Assembly (NCBI GenBank): GCA_964202965.1 | Contig: CAXNKG010000049.1 | Coordinates: 1-14,218, forward strand | DNA from: CAXNKG01 sp964202965 | GTDB taxonomy: Bacteria > Acidobacteriota > Vicinamibacteria > Vicinamibacterales > UBA2999 | Length of the DNA stretch: 14,218 nucleotides | Direction: 5' to 3' | Part shown: positions 7,183 through 14,045 of the stretch, in pieces | Layout of the letters: each line of letters begins with the position of its first letter | How positions within the stretch are numbered: position 1 is the stretch's first letter | The notes under the pieces: generated by a model | What the model saw: the letters and a program-made list of their open reading frames with translations, nothing else | Databases searched by the model: none | Told to the model about the DNA's origin: nothing | Made by a program: the position numbers and the translations under genes

Positions 7183-8655
7183 GTGCTTGATAAGTTCCGC
7201 GACGAATGCGGCGTGTTTGGCATCTTCGGGCATCCCGAGGCTGCCAACCTCACGTACCTCGGGTTGTACGCGCTGCAGCATCGCGGACAGGAGAGCGCGG
7301 GCATCGCGGCCTCCGACGGCACGCAGATTCGCCACCGCAAGGCGATGGGGTACGTCAACGAGGCGTTCGATGCCACATCGCTGGGCACCCTCCCTGGAAC
7401 GCTGGCGATAGGTCACGTCCGGTACTCGACCGCCGGTGAGAGCCGGGTGGCGAACGCCCAGCCGATCGTCATCGACAGCACACACGGGCAGTTCGCGATC
7501 GGCCACAACGGCAATCTGGTCAATGCCGGCGACGTGCGCGACGCGCTCGTCAAGGTCGGAGCGATTTTTCAGACCAGCAGCGACACCGAGGTCGTCGTGC
7601 ATCTCTTTGCGCGGTCGCGCGAGGACGGCAGCGAACAGGCGATCGTCGACGCGATTTCGCAGGTTCGGGGCGCATTTTCGTTTGTCATGATGACCAAGGA
7701 CCGCCTGATCGGGGTCCGCGATCCGAACGGGTTCCGGCCGCTGGCGATCGGGCGGCTTGAAAACGCCTGGGTACTCTGCTCGGAGACGTGCGCGCTCGAT
7801 CTGATCGGCGCGACGTACGTGCGCGACGTGGAGCCCGGGGAGCTCGTCGTGATCAGCGCGTCCGGCATGAAGTCGATCAAGCCGTTCGCGCCGGCGCCTG
7901 CGTCACAATGCATCTTCGAGCACGTGTATTTCGCGCGGCCCGACAGCTACGTGTTCGGTGAGAGCGTCAACGAAGTGCGCACACAGCTCGGCCGCCAGCT
8001 CGCCACCGAAGCGCCCGTCGATGCAGACGTCGTGATTCCCATTCCCGACTCGGGTGTGTGCGCGGCTGTTGGCTTCGCCGAGGCGTCGGGCATCCCGATG
8101 CGGATGGGACTCATTCGCAATCACTATGTGGGGCGCACCTTCATCGAGCCGCAGCAGTCGATTCGACACTTCGGCGTGCGGGTGAAGCTGAATCCTGTGA
8201 GGAGCATCATCCACGGGCGCCGCGTCATCCTCGTCGACGATTCAATCGTTCGCGGCACGACCAGCCGGAAGATCGTCCGCATGGTCCGCGGTGCGGGCGC
8301 CCGCGAAGTGCACATGCGGATCAGTTGCCCGCCGACGGTGTCGCCCTGTTTCTATGGGGTCGATACGCCGCGCCGATCGGAGTTGATCGGCGCGACCCAT
8401 ACGCTCGAAGAAATCCGCACGTACCTCGACGCGGACAGCGTCGCCTATCTCAGTCTCGAGGGGCTGACGTCCTGTGTCTCCGGTGGATCCACAAAGTACT
8501 GCACCTCCTGCTACACCGGTGTGTACCCCGTCGACTTTCCGCGCGATGAGACCGCGTATCTGCAGCTTGCGCTCAAGCTGAATCCCGACGGCGCACACTC
8601 GGAACCGCGCGAGTTCGCATTTCCGGTCCTGGAGAAAGATTCCGTCTCGGGCTGA
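7183..8655 (+). CDS. purF: Amidophosphoribosyltransferase PurF (propeptide, Fe-S type)
   Basis: This enzyme catalyses the committed first step, PRPP plus glutamine to phosphoribosylamine. The 490 residues have an N-terminal Ntn glutaminase domain and a C-terminal phosphoribosyltransferase domain with the PRPP loop VILVDDSIVRGTT (348-360). The likely nucleophile is C9 (DECGVFGI), so an 8-residue propeptide must be removed, as in the Bacillus type. C243, C389, C440 and C443 (YCTSCYTG) sit where that type binds a 4Fe-4S cluster. The start is a GTG at 7183 with a weak AAGGG 5 nt before it. TACACT at 7167-7172 in the gap could be an internal -10, but no -35 accompanies it. A 4-bp gap leads to the next gene. 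Confidence 0.97.
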   Translation: MLDKFRDECGVFGIFGHPEAANLTYLGLYALQHRGQESAGIAASDGTQIRHRKAMGYVNEAFDATSLGTLPGTLAIGHVRYSTAGESRVANAQPIVIDSTHGQFAIGHNGNLVNAGDVRDALVKVGAIFQTSSDTEVVVHLFARSREDGSEQAIVDAISQVRGAFSFVMMTKDRLIGVRDPNGFRPLAIGRLENAWVLCSETCALDLIGATYVRDVEPGELVVISASGMKSIKPFAPAPASQCIFEHVYFARPDSYVFGESVNEVRTQLGRQLATEAPVDADVVIPIPDSGVCAAVGFAEASGIPMRMGLIRNHYVGRTFIEPQQSIRHFGVRVKLNPVRSIIHGRRVILVDDSIVRGTTSRKIVRMVRGAGAREVHMRISCPPTVSPCFYGVDTPRRSELIGATHTLEEIRTYLDADSVAYLSLEGLTSCVSGGSTKYCTSCYTGVYPVDFPRDETAYLQLALKLNPDGAHSEPREFAFPVLEKDSVSG

Positions 8656-8659
8656 CGAC

Positions 8660-9661
8660 GTGCCGCGACGCCTCCCGCTCACCATCCTGATGGTCCTGGC
8701 GGTGGCCCTTTCCGCTTCGGCAGAGGCTCTGTCAGACGCCGACCTGAGACGTCACATCGACAGCCCTTCGGATTTCAATCACGCGGCACGCATGACGGTG
8801 GCCCGGATGATCCGGCGCGCTCCCGCCGCCTCGGTCGTGCCCGCGCTGGCCGCGTCCGCGCGCGCGCACCCGGATGAATTCGTCCGCGACCGGGCGCTCG
8901 TCCTGTTGACGTCCTTCAATGACGGCGGAACGGCCGCGCTGATGCGCACGCTGCTCGCCGACCGGAACGACCGCGCGCAGCGGGCGATGCTTGGGGAGAT
9001 CGGCCGCGGGTTCGATGTCTTTCGAAGCGTGGTGGTGTCGGCGCTGAGGGATTATCGTGCGACCTATGCCGTGGACGCCGTGAGCGCGTTGACGGGCTCG
9101 GAAGGAGCGCTTCAGGACGACGCGGTTCTGGCGCTGAGACGGATCGGAGATCGGCGGGCGCTCGGCACCCTGGCCGAGCTGGCGCAGATGTCCACGAACG
9201 TGATGGCGGCGGTGCAGGCGGCGCAGCGCCCCCTCGGTGACTCGTGCGGGTCGAGAATCGGATGGCTGGAGGAGGCCGCTCGCAATCCCCTGACTCGTCC
9301 CGACGGCGTGCGTGCCGCCCTCGGCGCGCTCGCGGCGATTGGTGAGACCCAGGCCGCCGCGCGCGAGACACTCGTGAGGTCGGCGACCGGCGCGCCCGAT
9401 CGCCGCCGCCGCGTGGCGGGCCTCGCATTCTCGTCCCTCGCACTCCGGCAGCGGGCCCAGGTGATAGCGTGGCTCGGCGACGCATCCGACGAGGTGCGGG
9501 CACAGGGCATCGAGCTCCTGGGCGAAGGGTTCCAAAACCTGGAGGATGACTTCGCTGAAGAACAGTTCTTTGGTGCCGCGCGGGCGGCATACTGGCAGGC
9601 TGCCGACGCGTCGCCCGGCCGGACCATCGCCGCGACGCAGATTGACAGGCGGGAATTCTGA
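8660..9661 (+). CDS. Secreted HEAT-like repeat protein, function unknown
   Basis: This 333-residue protein has a clear Sec signal peptide. MPRR is followed by a hydrophobic core (LPLTILMVLAVAL) and an A-S-A cleavage site, probably after residue 21. The mature part is alanine-, arginine- and leucine-rich and almost all helical. It has repeated helix pairs of the HEAT/armadillo kind, for example around 130-185 (ALQDDAVLALRRIGDRRALG) and 215-300. No catalytic motif is visible. It starts with a GTG 4 bp after purF and ends 2 bp before purM, so it is almost certainly co-transcribed with purine genes even though its product should leave the cytoplasm. I do not recognise a named family. A scaffold or protein-binding role is the most that can be suggested. 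Confidence 0.85.
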   Translation: MPRRLPLTILMVLAVALSASAEALSDADLRRHIDSPSDFNHAARMTVARMIRRAPAASVVPALAASARAHPDEFVRDRALVLLTSFNDGGTAALMRTLLADRNDRAQRAMLGEIGRGFDVFRSVVVSALRDYRATYAVDAVSALTGSEGALQDDAVLALRRIGDRRALGTLAELAQMSTNVMAAVQAAQRPLGDSCGSRIGWLEEAARNPLTRPDGVRAALGALAAIGETQAAARETLVRSATGAPDRRRRVAGLAFSSLALRQRAQVIAWLGDASDEVRAQGIELLGEGFQNLEDDFAEEQFFGAARAAYWQAADASPGRTIAATQIDRREF

Positions 9662-9663
9662 CC

Positions 9664-10701
9664 ATGGATTACAAGAGCGCTGGCGTGGATATCGACGCGG
9701 GCAATGACACGGTTCGCCGGATCCGCGCGCTTGCACGATCCACCTTCACTCCGGGCGTGCTGTCGGAAATTGGATCTTTCGGCGGCCTATTCCAGCTCGA
9801 GGCGGGCCGCTTCCGTGAGCCCATCCTGGTGGCCAGCGCCGACGGCGTGGGCACGAAGCTGAAGGTCGCCTTCATGGCCGGCCGGCATGACACCGTCGGC
9901 ATGGATCTCGTCAACCACTGCGTCAACGACATCCTCGTCCAGGGTGCGGAGCCGCTGTTCTTCCTGGATTACCTCGCGACGGGGCGGCTGTCGCCGGACG
10001 TTGCCGAGGCCGTCGTGGGCGGAATCGCCGCTGCATGCCGCGACAACGGGTGCGCGCTTCTTGGGGGCGAGACCGCCGAGATGCCGGGCTTCTACAGGGT
10101 CGGCGAGTACGACATGGCGGGGTTCATCATCGGCGCGGTGGACAAGACACGCCTGATCAACGGCCGGACGATCGGTATCGGTGACGCCCTGGTCGGCATT
10201 CCGTCATCCGGCCTGCATACCAACGGCTATTCACTGGCGCGGCAGATCGTGTTCGACCGGCTTGGGCTGACCGTCGACAGCCATGTCCCTGAATTGGGAA
10301 AGACCGTCGGGGACGCGCTCATCGAGCCGCACAAGTCGTACCTCCAGTACATTCGCCCGCTGCTCGACGGGGGCCGTATCAAGGGCATGGCGCACATCAC
10401 GGGCGGTGGCATCACCGACAACCTTCCGCGCGTTCTTCCCTACGGCACCGCCGCGGTGGTCGACGCCTCCGCCTGGGAGATTCCTCCGATATTCCGATGG
10501 CTGCAGCGGAGCGGCCAGGTTCCCATCGACGACATGATGCGAACGTTCAACATGGGGATCGGCCTCATCATCGTCACCGGCCCCGACAAGGCCGAATCCC
10601 TTCTCGACGAACTGGCCGCGCGAGGCGGCCGCGACGCGCGCGTTATTGGCGAGGTCGTCGCGGGTGAGCCGCCGAGCGTGACCTACGTCAATCTGTCGTG
10701 A
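9664..10701 (+). CDS. purM: Phosphoribosylformylglycinamidine cyclo-ligase (AIR synthetase) PurM
   Basis: Closes FGAM to AIR using ATP; step 5 of the pathway; homodimer in the cytoplasm. The 345 residues are the usual length. Motifs are LVASADGVGTKLKVAF (55-70), GGETAEMPGFY (134-144), GIPSSGLHTNGYSLAR (178-193) and the C-terminal HITGGGITDNLPR and FNMGIG. The ATG at 9664 lies 2 bp after the HEAT-like gene stop, and AGGCGGG at about 9648-9654 is a fair ribosome site. Its stop overlaps the purN GTG by 4 nt (GTGA). It is complete, with nothing missing. Confidence 0.97.
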   Translation: MDYKSAGVDIDAGNDTVRRIRALARSTFTPGVLSEIGSFGGLFQLEAGRFREPILVASADGVGTKLKVAFMAGRHDTVGMDLVNHCVNDILVQGAEPLFFLDYLATGRLSPDVAEAVVGGIAAACRDNGCALLGGETAEMPGFYRVGEYDMAGFIIGAVDKTRLINGRTIGIGDALVGIPSSGLHTNGYSLARQIVFDRLGLTVDSHVPELGKTVGDALIEPHKSYLQYIRPLLDGGRIKGMAHITGGGITDNLPRVLPYGTAAVVDASAWEIPPIFRWLQRSGQVPIDDMMRTFNMGIGLIIVTGPDKAESLLDELAARGGRDARVIGEVVAGEPPSVTYVNLS

Positions 10702-11303
10702 ATCCCCGGTTAGGCGTCCTGATCTCCGGTCGAGGGAGCAACCTCCAGGCGCTTGTCGACGCGATTCGCAATGCTGAGCTGAACGCCGAGATTGCCGTCG
10801 TCATATCAAATCAGCCCGACGCCCCCGGCTTGACCCGCGCAGCCTCGGCTGGCATCGAGACACTCTGTATCAATCACCGCGACTACTCACCGCGCGAAAG
10901 ACACGACCAGGCGATCGTGCGCGCACTTCAGGAACGGAACGTCAGCCTCGTGTGTCTTGCTGGCTACATGCGGCTTGTGGGGAAGCCGCTGCTGGATGCG
11001 TTTCCGAACGCGATTCTGAATATTCATCCATCGTTATTGCCCTCGTTTCCGGGAACGGATGCGCCGCGTCAGGCCCTCGAATACGGGGTCAAGGTCAGCG
11101 GCGTCACCGTGCACATCGTGACGGCTGAGCTCGATGGCGGGCCCATCGTGCTGCAGCGAACGGTCCCCGTCATGCCCGGCGACAGCCCTGACAGTCTTGC
11201 GGCGCGCATTCTGATCGAGGAACACCAGGCCTATCCGGCTGCCGTGCGAATCATGCTGGCCGGGCGCTGGAAGGTTGACGGCCGGCGGTTCATGAACGGC
11301 TAG
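10698..11303 (+). CDS. purN: Phosphoribosylglycinamide formyltransferase PurN
   Basis: The folate-dependent GAR transformylase (10-formyl-THF plus GAR to FGAR), step 3. The 201 residues are a normal length. The catalytic trio is N108 and H110 in ILNIHPSLLPSFPG and D146 in TAELDGGPI, close to the E. coli numbering. The phosphate-binding loop is ISGRGSNLQAL (9-19). The gene starts at a GTG overlapping the purM stop. It is the last gene of the operon, and its TAG stop lies inside the palindrome CTAG (11300-11303), which also ends the convergent phosphoesterase gene. No intrinsic terminator follows. Confidence 0.96.
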   Translation: MNPRLGVLISGRGSNLQALVDAIRNAELNAEIAVVISNQPDAPGLTRAASAGIETLCINHRDYSPRERHDQAIVRALQERNVSLVCLAGYMRLVGKPLLDAFPNAILNIHPSLLPSFPGTDAPRQALEYGVKVSGVTVHIVTAELDGGPIVLQRTVPVMPGDSPDSLAARILIEEHQAYPAAVRIMLAGRWKVDGRRFMNG

Positions 11304-12124
11304 ATTTCCGAGCGTCGCGCCAGCGTGATCAGGGCGACTTCTGGCGGGCAGTTGATTCGAACGGGCACATAGACCGTTCCCACCCCCCGACTCACAAAGA
11401 TGGAGGTGTTCTCCCGTTCGCCCAGCCCGGCGAGTACGGGGAACCGCCGCCGCGCGACGGCTCCGAGGCCGGGAATGACGACCTGGCCGCCGTGTGTGTG
11501 ACCTGAAAGCACCGCCGGTACGCCAAGGCTCGCCGCTTCGACGAGCCGCCGCGGATCGTGTGCGAGCAGGAGGACCGTGTCGGTACTCTTTCGCAGCACG
11601 CGGGCGACATCCTGGGGCCGCCGCGTCCAGAAGCGCAGCCCGGCGAGCTCCAGCCTCTCGCCCCGGATCTCAAGCTGCGTGCGCGCGTCCTTCAGCACCT
11701 CGATATGCTGCGTTTCGAGAGCGGCCGGCAGGTCCCGGTCGTCATCATGGTTGCCGAGGATGGCGAACACGCCGTGGGGGGCCCGCAACGGCGCCAGCAA
11801 TTCAGCGACCGGCCCGACGAACGCCCGATTGCCGAACGTCACGTAATCTCCGCCGAGCACGATCAGGTCAGGCTTCTGGGCCATAGCCAGATCAACGGCT
11901 GCCGAGACGTCCGCCGCTGGCACCGTGCTGCTGTGATGAATGTCGGTGAGAAACGCGATGCGAAGTCCGTCGAGCGCCGGGGCCAGGCCGGAAACGGGCA
12001 ACAGTGCGCCCGTAACGCCGATTTGATGGCGCTCGTACGCGATGCCGTACGTGGCGGTGCCGGTCAGCGCGCCGACACCGGTGGCGAGCAGTCCCTTGAT
12101 AACGGCGCGGCGGCCCAACACCAT
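11300..12124 (-). CDS. Calcineurin-like metallophosphoesterase, Tat-exported (YkuE/YaeI type)
   Basis: A 274-residue binuclear metal phosphoesterase. The N-terminus has a twin-arginine signal (GRRAVIKG, arginines 5 and 6) followed by a hydrophobic stretch to about residue 29, so it is probably exported folded. The metal and active-site motifs are in order: DIHH with D61 and H63, GGD with D93, GNHD with N125 and H126, H189 (AHDP), and GHTHGG with H209 and H211. The C-terminal SRGVGTVYVPVRINCPPE resembles the YkuE/YaeI phosphodiesterase branch, some of which act on lipid substrates. The exact substrate cannot be read from the sequence. The gene is convergent with purN, overlapping its stop by 4 bp, and divergent from tyrS across 23 bp. 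No Shine-Dalgarno site is seen. Confidence 0.93.
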   Translation of the reverse strand: MVLGRRAVIKGLLATGVGALTGTATYGIAYERHQIGVTGALLPVSGLAPALDGLRIAFLTDIHHSSTVPAADVSAAVDLAMAQKPDLIVLGGDYVTFGNRAFVGPVAELLAPLRAPHGVFAILGNHDDDRDLPAALETQHIEVLKDARTQLEIRGERLELAGLRFWTRRPQDVARVLRKSTDTVLLLAHDPRRLVEAASLGVPAVLSGHTHGGQVVIPGLGAVARRRFPVLAGLGERENTSIFVSRGVGTVYVPVRINCPPEVALITLARRSEI

Positions 12125-12134
12125 AGCGCCGGTT

Positions 12135-12141
12135 TATAGTA
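12135..12141. promoter_or_regulatory. Symmetric -10 element between phosphoesterase and tyrS
   Basis: TATAGTA reads TATAGT on the plus strand and TACTAT on the minus strand, both fitting the -10 form TAnnnT. It is the only AT-rich spot in the 23-bp gap between the two divergent starts. Transcription would begin at about 12147 towards tyrS, so within a base or so of its GTG at 12148. Towards the phosphoesterase it would begin about 5 nt before its ATG. No convincing -35 is present on either side. Bidirectional promoters built on such symmetry are known; use here is inferred. Confidence 0.45.
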
Positions 12142-12147
12142 ACGGCT

Positions 12148-13428
12148 GTGGACCTGTATGGCGAATTCGAGTGGCGCGGCCTTGTGTATGACGCCACGGA
12201 AGGCTCGCGCGAGGCTCTGAGGCAGGGGCAGGTCACCGGATACGTCGGCTTCGATCCGACCGCTCCGAGTCTGCACGTGGGCTCCCTGCTCGTGATGACC
12301 GCGCTGGCGCACATGCAGCGCTGCGGTCACGCCCCGATCGCCGTCGTCGGGGGCGGCACGGGGATGATCGGAGATCCCAGCGGGAAGATCGCCGAACGCC
12401 AACTGCTGACCGTCGAGAAGGTCGAAGAAAATGTCGCAGGCATTCGCGCGCAGCTCGCCCGCTTCCTCGATTTCGACAGCACGACCGCGCCGGCCCGGCT
12501 CGTCAACAATGCTGAATGGTTGACTAAGCTCACGGCGATCGACTTCATGCGGGACGTCGGCAAGCATTTTTCGGTCAGTGCGATGCTCGCGAAGGATTCG
12601 GTCAAACGGCGAATCGAGAGTGAGGACGGCATCACCTACACAGAGTTCAGCTACTCGCTTCTGCAGGCGTACGATTTCCTCGAACTATTCGACCGATTCA
12701 ATTGCACGCTCCAGATGGGCGGCAGCGACCAGTGGGGCAATATCACTGCCGGGATGGACCTGATTCGCCGGGTGAGGAGCGCGAAGACGCACGGCCTGGT
12801 GCTTCCGCTGATCACGACGGCATCGGGCACAAAATTCGGCAAGACCGAAGCCGGAACGATCTGGCTCGACCCCGAGCTGACCAAGCCGTACGTGTTCTAC
12901 CAGTTCTGGTTGAACACCGATGACCGCGACGCGGTGAAATATCTGCGGTTCTTTACGTTCCTCACGCGTGAGGCGATCGACGAGCTCGAACGGATCACGG
13001 TGCGCGAACCGGAGCGGCGGCACGCGCAGCGAGCGCTCGCGCAGGAAGTGACTCGTCTCGTCCACGGCGAAGATGCCGTCAGGGAAGCGGAAACGGCAGC
13101 CCAAAAGCTGTTCAGCGGCTCGATCGCCACGATGTCCGTCAACGAGCTGCTGCAGGTATTTCCGAACGTGCCTTCGACCACCACGGAGTACGTGGACGGA
13201 GGCTGGCCTATCGTCGAGTTTCTCTCATCGTCTGGCGTCGCCAGTTCGAAGAGCGAAGCGGCGAGGCTCATCCGCGGCGGCGGGATCTACATTAATGATG
13301 AGCGCGTGACTGATGAGAAGTTTCGCCTTCTCCCGGAGCGCGCCATTGAAGGTCAGCTGTTCGTCGTCCGAAAAGGGAAGAAGGACAACTATTTGGTCAG
13401 GCTGATTCGCAAGATTCACGGGGGTTGA
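12148..13428 (+). CDS. tyrS: Tyrosyl-tRNA synthetase
   Basis: A class I aminoacyl-tRNA synthetase that charges tRNA-Tyr; cytoplasmic homodimer. The 426 residues match the Bacillus/E. coli (TyrRS-S) type. The ATP-binding HIGH motif is HVGS (43-46) after GFDPTAPSL. The tyrosine pocket includes YSLLQAYDF (169-177) and QMGGSDQWGNI (189-199). The KMSKS loop is KFGKT (229-233). A C-terminal S4 RNA-binding domain spans about 350-422 (SSKSEAARLIRGGGIYINDERV, given by its ends as residues 357-378). The GTG start at 12148 puts the conserved EFEWRGLVYD where the family expects it. There is no Shine-Dalgarno site and almost no room for a 5' leader. The TGA stop lies inside the -35 of the first rRNA promoter. 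Confidence 0.97.
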   Translation: MDLYGEFEWRGLVYDATEGSREALRQGQVTGYVGFDPTAPSLHVGSLLVMTALAHMQRCGHAPIAVVGGGTGMIGDPSGKIAERQLLTVEKVEENVAGIRAQLARFLDFDSTTAPARLVNNAEWLTKLTAIDFMRDVGKHFSVSAMLAKDSVKRRIESEDGITYTEFSYSLLQAYDFLELFDRFNCTLQMGGSDQWGNITAGMDLIRRVRSAKTHGLVLPLITTASGTKFGKTEAGTIWLDPELTKPYVFYQFWLNTDDRDAVKYLRFFTFLTREAIDELERITVREPERRHAQRALAQEVTRLVHGEDAVREAETAAQKLFSGSIATMSVNELLQVFPNVPSTTTEYVDGGWPIVEFLSSSGVASSKSEAARLIRGGGIYINDERVTDEKFRLLPERAIEGQLFVVRKGKKDNYLVRLIRKIHGG

Positions 13429-13453
13429 CATCTTCGTCGCGGCCCCGTAGCCT
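13425..13453 (+). promoter_or_regulatory. rRNA operon promoter P1
   Basis: A perfect -35 TTGACA (13425-13430), a 17-bp spacer and -10 TAGCCT (13448-13453). The -35 contains the tyrS stop codon TGA (13426-13428). The -10 is the start of a 22-bp block (13448-13469) that recurs at P2 with two differences. Spacing and repetition make this a convincing tandem rRNA promoter. The predicted start is near 13459-13461. Confidence 0.8.
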
Positions 13454-13465
13454 TAGAAGGTTCGC

Positions 13466-13487
13466 CTGACGGACGCCAGTCCGGCAG
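13466..13487 (+). other. Hairpin in early P1 transcript
   Basis: CTG, one A·G mismatch, then CGGAC, loop GCCA, GTCCG and CAG form an 8-bp stem beginning a few bases after the predicted P1 start. No T-run follows, so it is not a classical terminator. Two more hairpins follow before P2: 13539-13564 (CTCGAACG against CGTT-C-CGAG) and 13571-13587 (AGGTAG against CTACTT, one wobble). Confidence 0.4.
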
Positions 13488-13619
13488 TGGCAGATCGGTC
13501 ACGACAGCACGTCGGCCCCCGATATCTCCACACGCAACCTCGAACGGCTCTAAGACGTTCCGAGTCACGCAGGTAGACGACCTACTTGGAATTCCGCTAA
13601 TCGCCCCTTGAAAAAGTGG

Positions 13620-13648
13620 TTGACAGGGTCAGGAGCCGATAGTAACCT
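13620..13648 (+). promoter_or_regulatory. rRNA operon promoter P2
   Basis: TTGACA (13620-13625), 17-bp spacer, -10 TAACCT (13643-13648), preceded by an A-run (GAAAAA at about 13610-13615) that could act as an UP element. The spacer differs from that of P1, but the block 13643-13664 matches P1's 13448-13469 at 20 of 22 positions. AACCTT-AG-AAGGTT (13644-13657) is a perfect dyad running from the -10 to the predicted start near 13655. It lies about 390 bp before 16S. Confidence 0.85.
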
Positions 13649-13729
13649 TAGAAGGTTCCCCTGAAAACCGGCAGAGACGCCGATCGGAGGGGCCGCCGAT
13701 GAGGCCGCAAGGCGGATTCGACGCATCCG

Positions 13730-13743
13730 GTTCTTTGAAAACT
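13730..13743 (+). promoter_or_regulatory. boxA-like antitermination site
   Basis: GTTCTTTGAAAACT closely resembles the boxA element found in bacterial rRNA leaders and spacers (core CTTTGAAAACT, as in Bacillus). NusB/S10 bind this RNA to prevent premature termination of rRNA transcripts. It lies about 75 nt after the predicted P2 start, downstream of small hairpins (ATCGG…CCGAT at 13683-13700) that may serve as a boxB-like part. Confidence 0.7.
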
Positions 13744-13974
13744 AGATAGGACGTACAAGCACAACGAAGTCAGCTGAAGTCCAGCCGAAGCCGCAAGGTG
13801 GAGGAGGGATGGAAGCGGACCCGTCAAATTGTCAGCTTCGTCCGATGCATCCGGCTGAGGTCCCGCAATAAGGGGCGGACGCTGGGGCAATCGGACAACG
13901 GCTCTGATGAAACCCCGTTAGGGACGAAGTCGGAGCTGCTTACAGTACTAACAACAACGCAAGAGCCATGAATT

Positions 13975-14010
13975 CAACAGGCGCTCGCGTTATTGAAGTT
14001 GCTCCTGTTG
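13975..14010 (+). other. Leader stem-loop upstream of 16S
   Basis: CAACAGG (13975-13981) and CCTGTTG (14004-14010) form a perfect 7-bp stem with a 22-nt loop. It may be part of the folded pre-16S leader. It is seen directly in the sequence; no function is assigned. Confidence 0.45.
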
Positions 14011-14027
14011 TAGCGCTGCAAGGCGCG

Positions 14028-14045
14028 AAGACGGGACAGCGTCTT
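14028..14045 (+). other. Hairpin directly before the 16S 5' end
   Basis: AAGACG (14028-14033) pairs perfectly with CGTCTT (14040-14045) around a 6-nt loop, ending exactly at the inferred first base of mature 16S (14046). It may mark or guide 5' maturation. The position of the mature end is inferred by matching AGAGTTTGATC to E. coli positions 8-18. Confidence 0.45.

Larger units (their letters stand above)
13460..14045 (+). other. rRNA operon promoter spacer and 16S leader (non-coding)
   Basis: This 600-bp stretch between tyrS and 16S has no supported gene. It holds P2, a boxA-like site, and repeated small hairpins such as GCC-GCAA-GG (13704-13712) and its copy near 13790-13797. GCATCCGG also occurs twice (13723-13730 and 13847-13854). 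CTTCGTCC (13836-13843) can pair with GGACGAAG (13922-13929), enclosing a large domain. The right arm of the RNase III processing stem would be downstream of 16S, outside the window, so it cannot be checked. Confidence 0.75.

Noticed and set aside
8732..9736. 334-residue minus-strand ORF opposite the HEAT-like gene
   Set aside because: The plus-strand frame has a clean signal peptide, helical repeats and operon spacing. The minus-strand frame shows nothing comparable.
13539..13587. Possible intrinsic terminators after tyrS
   Set aside because: Hairpins exist, but none is followed by a T-run, and they lie between two rRNA promoters where termination would be unexpected.
13648..13890. 80-residue minus-strand ORF in the rRNA leader
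   Set aside because: It runs antisense through the P2 -10, boxA and leader hairpins, and shows no domain or supporting context.
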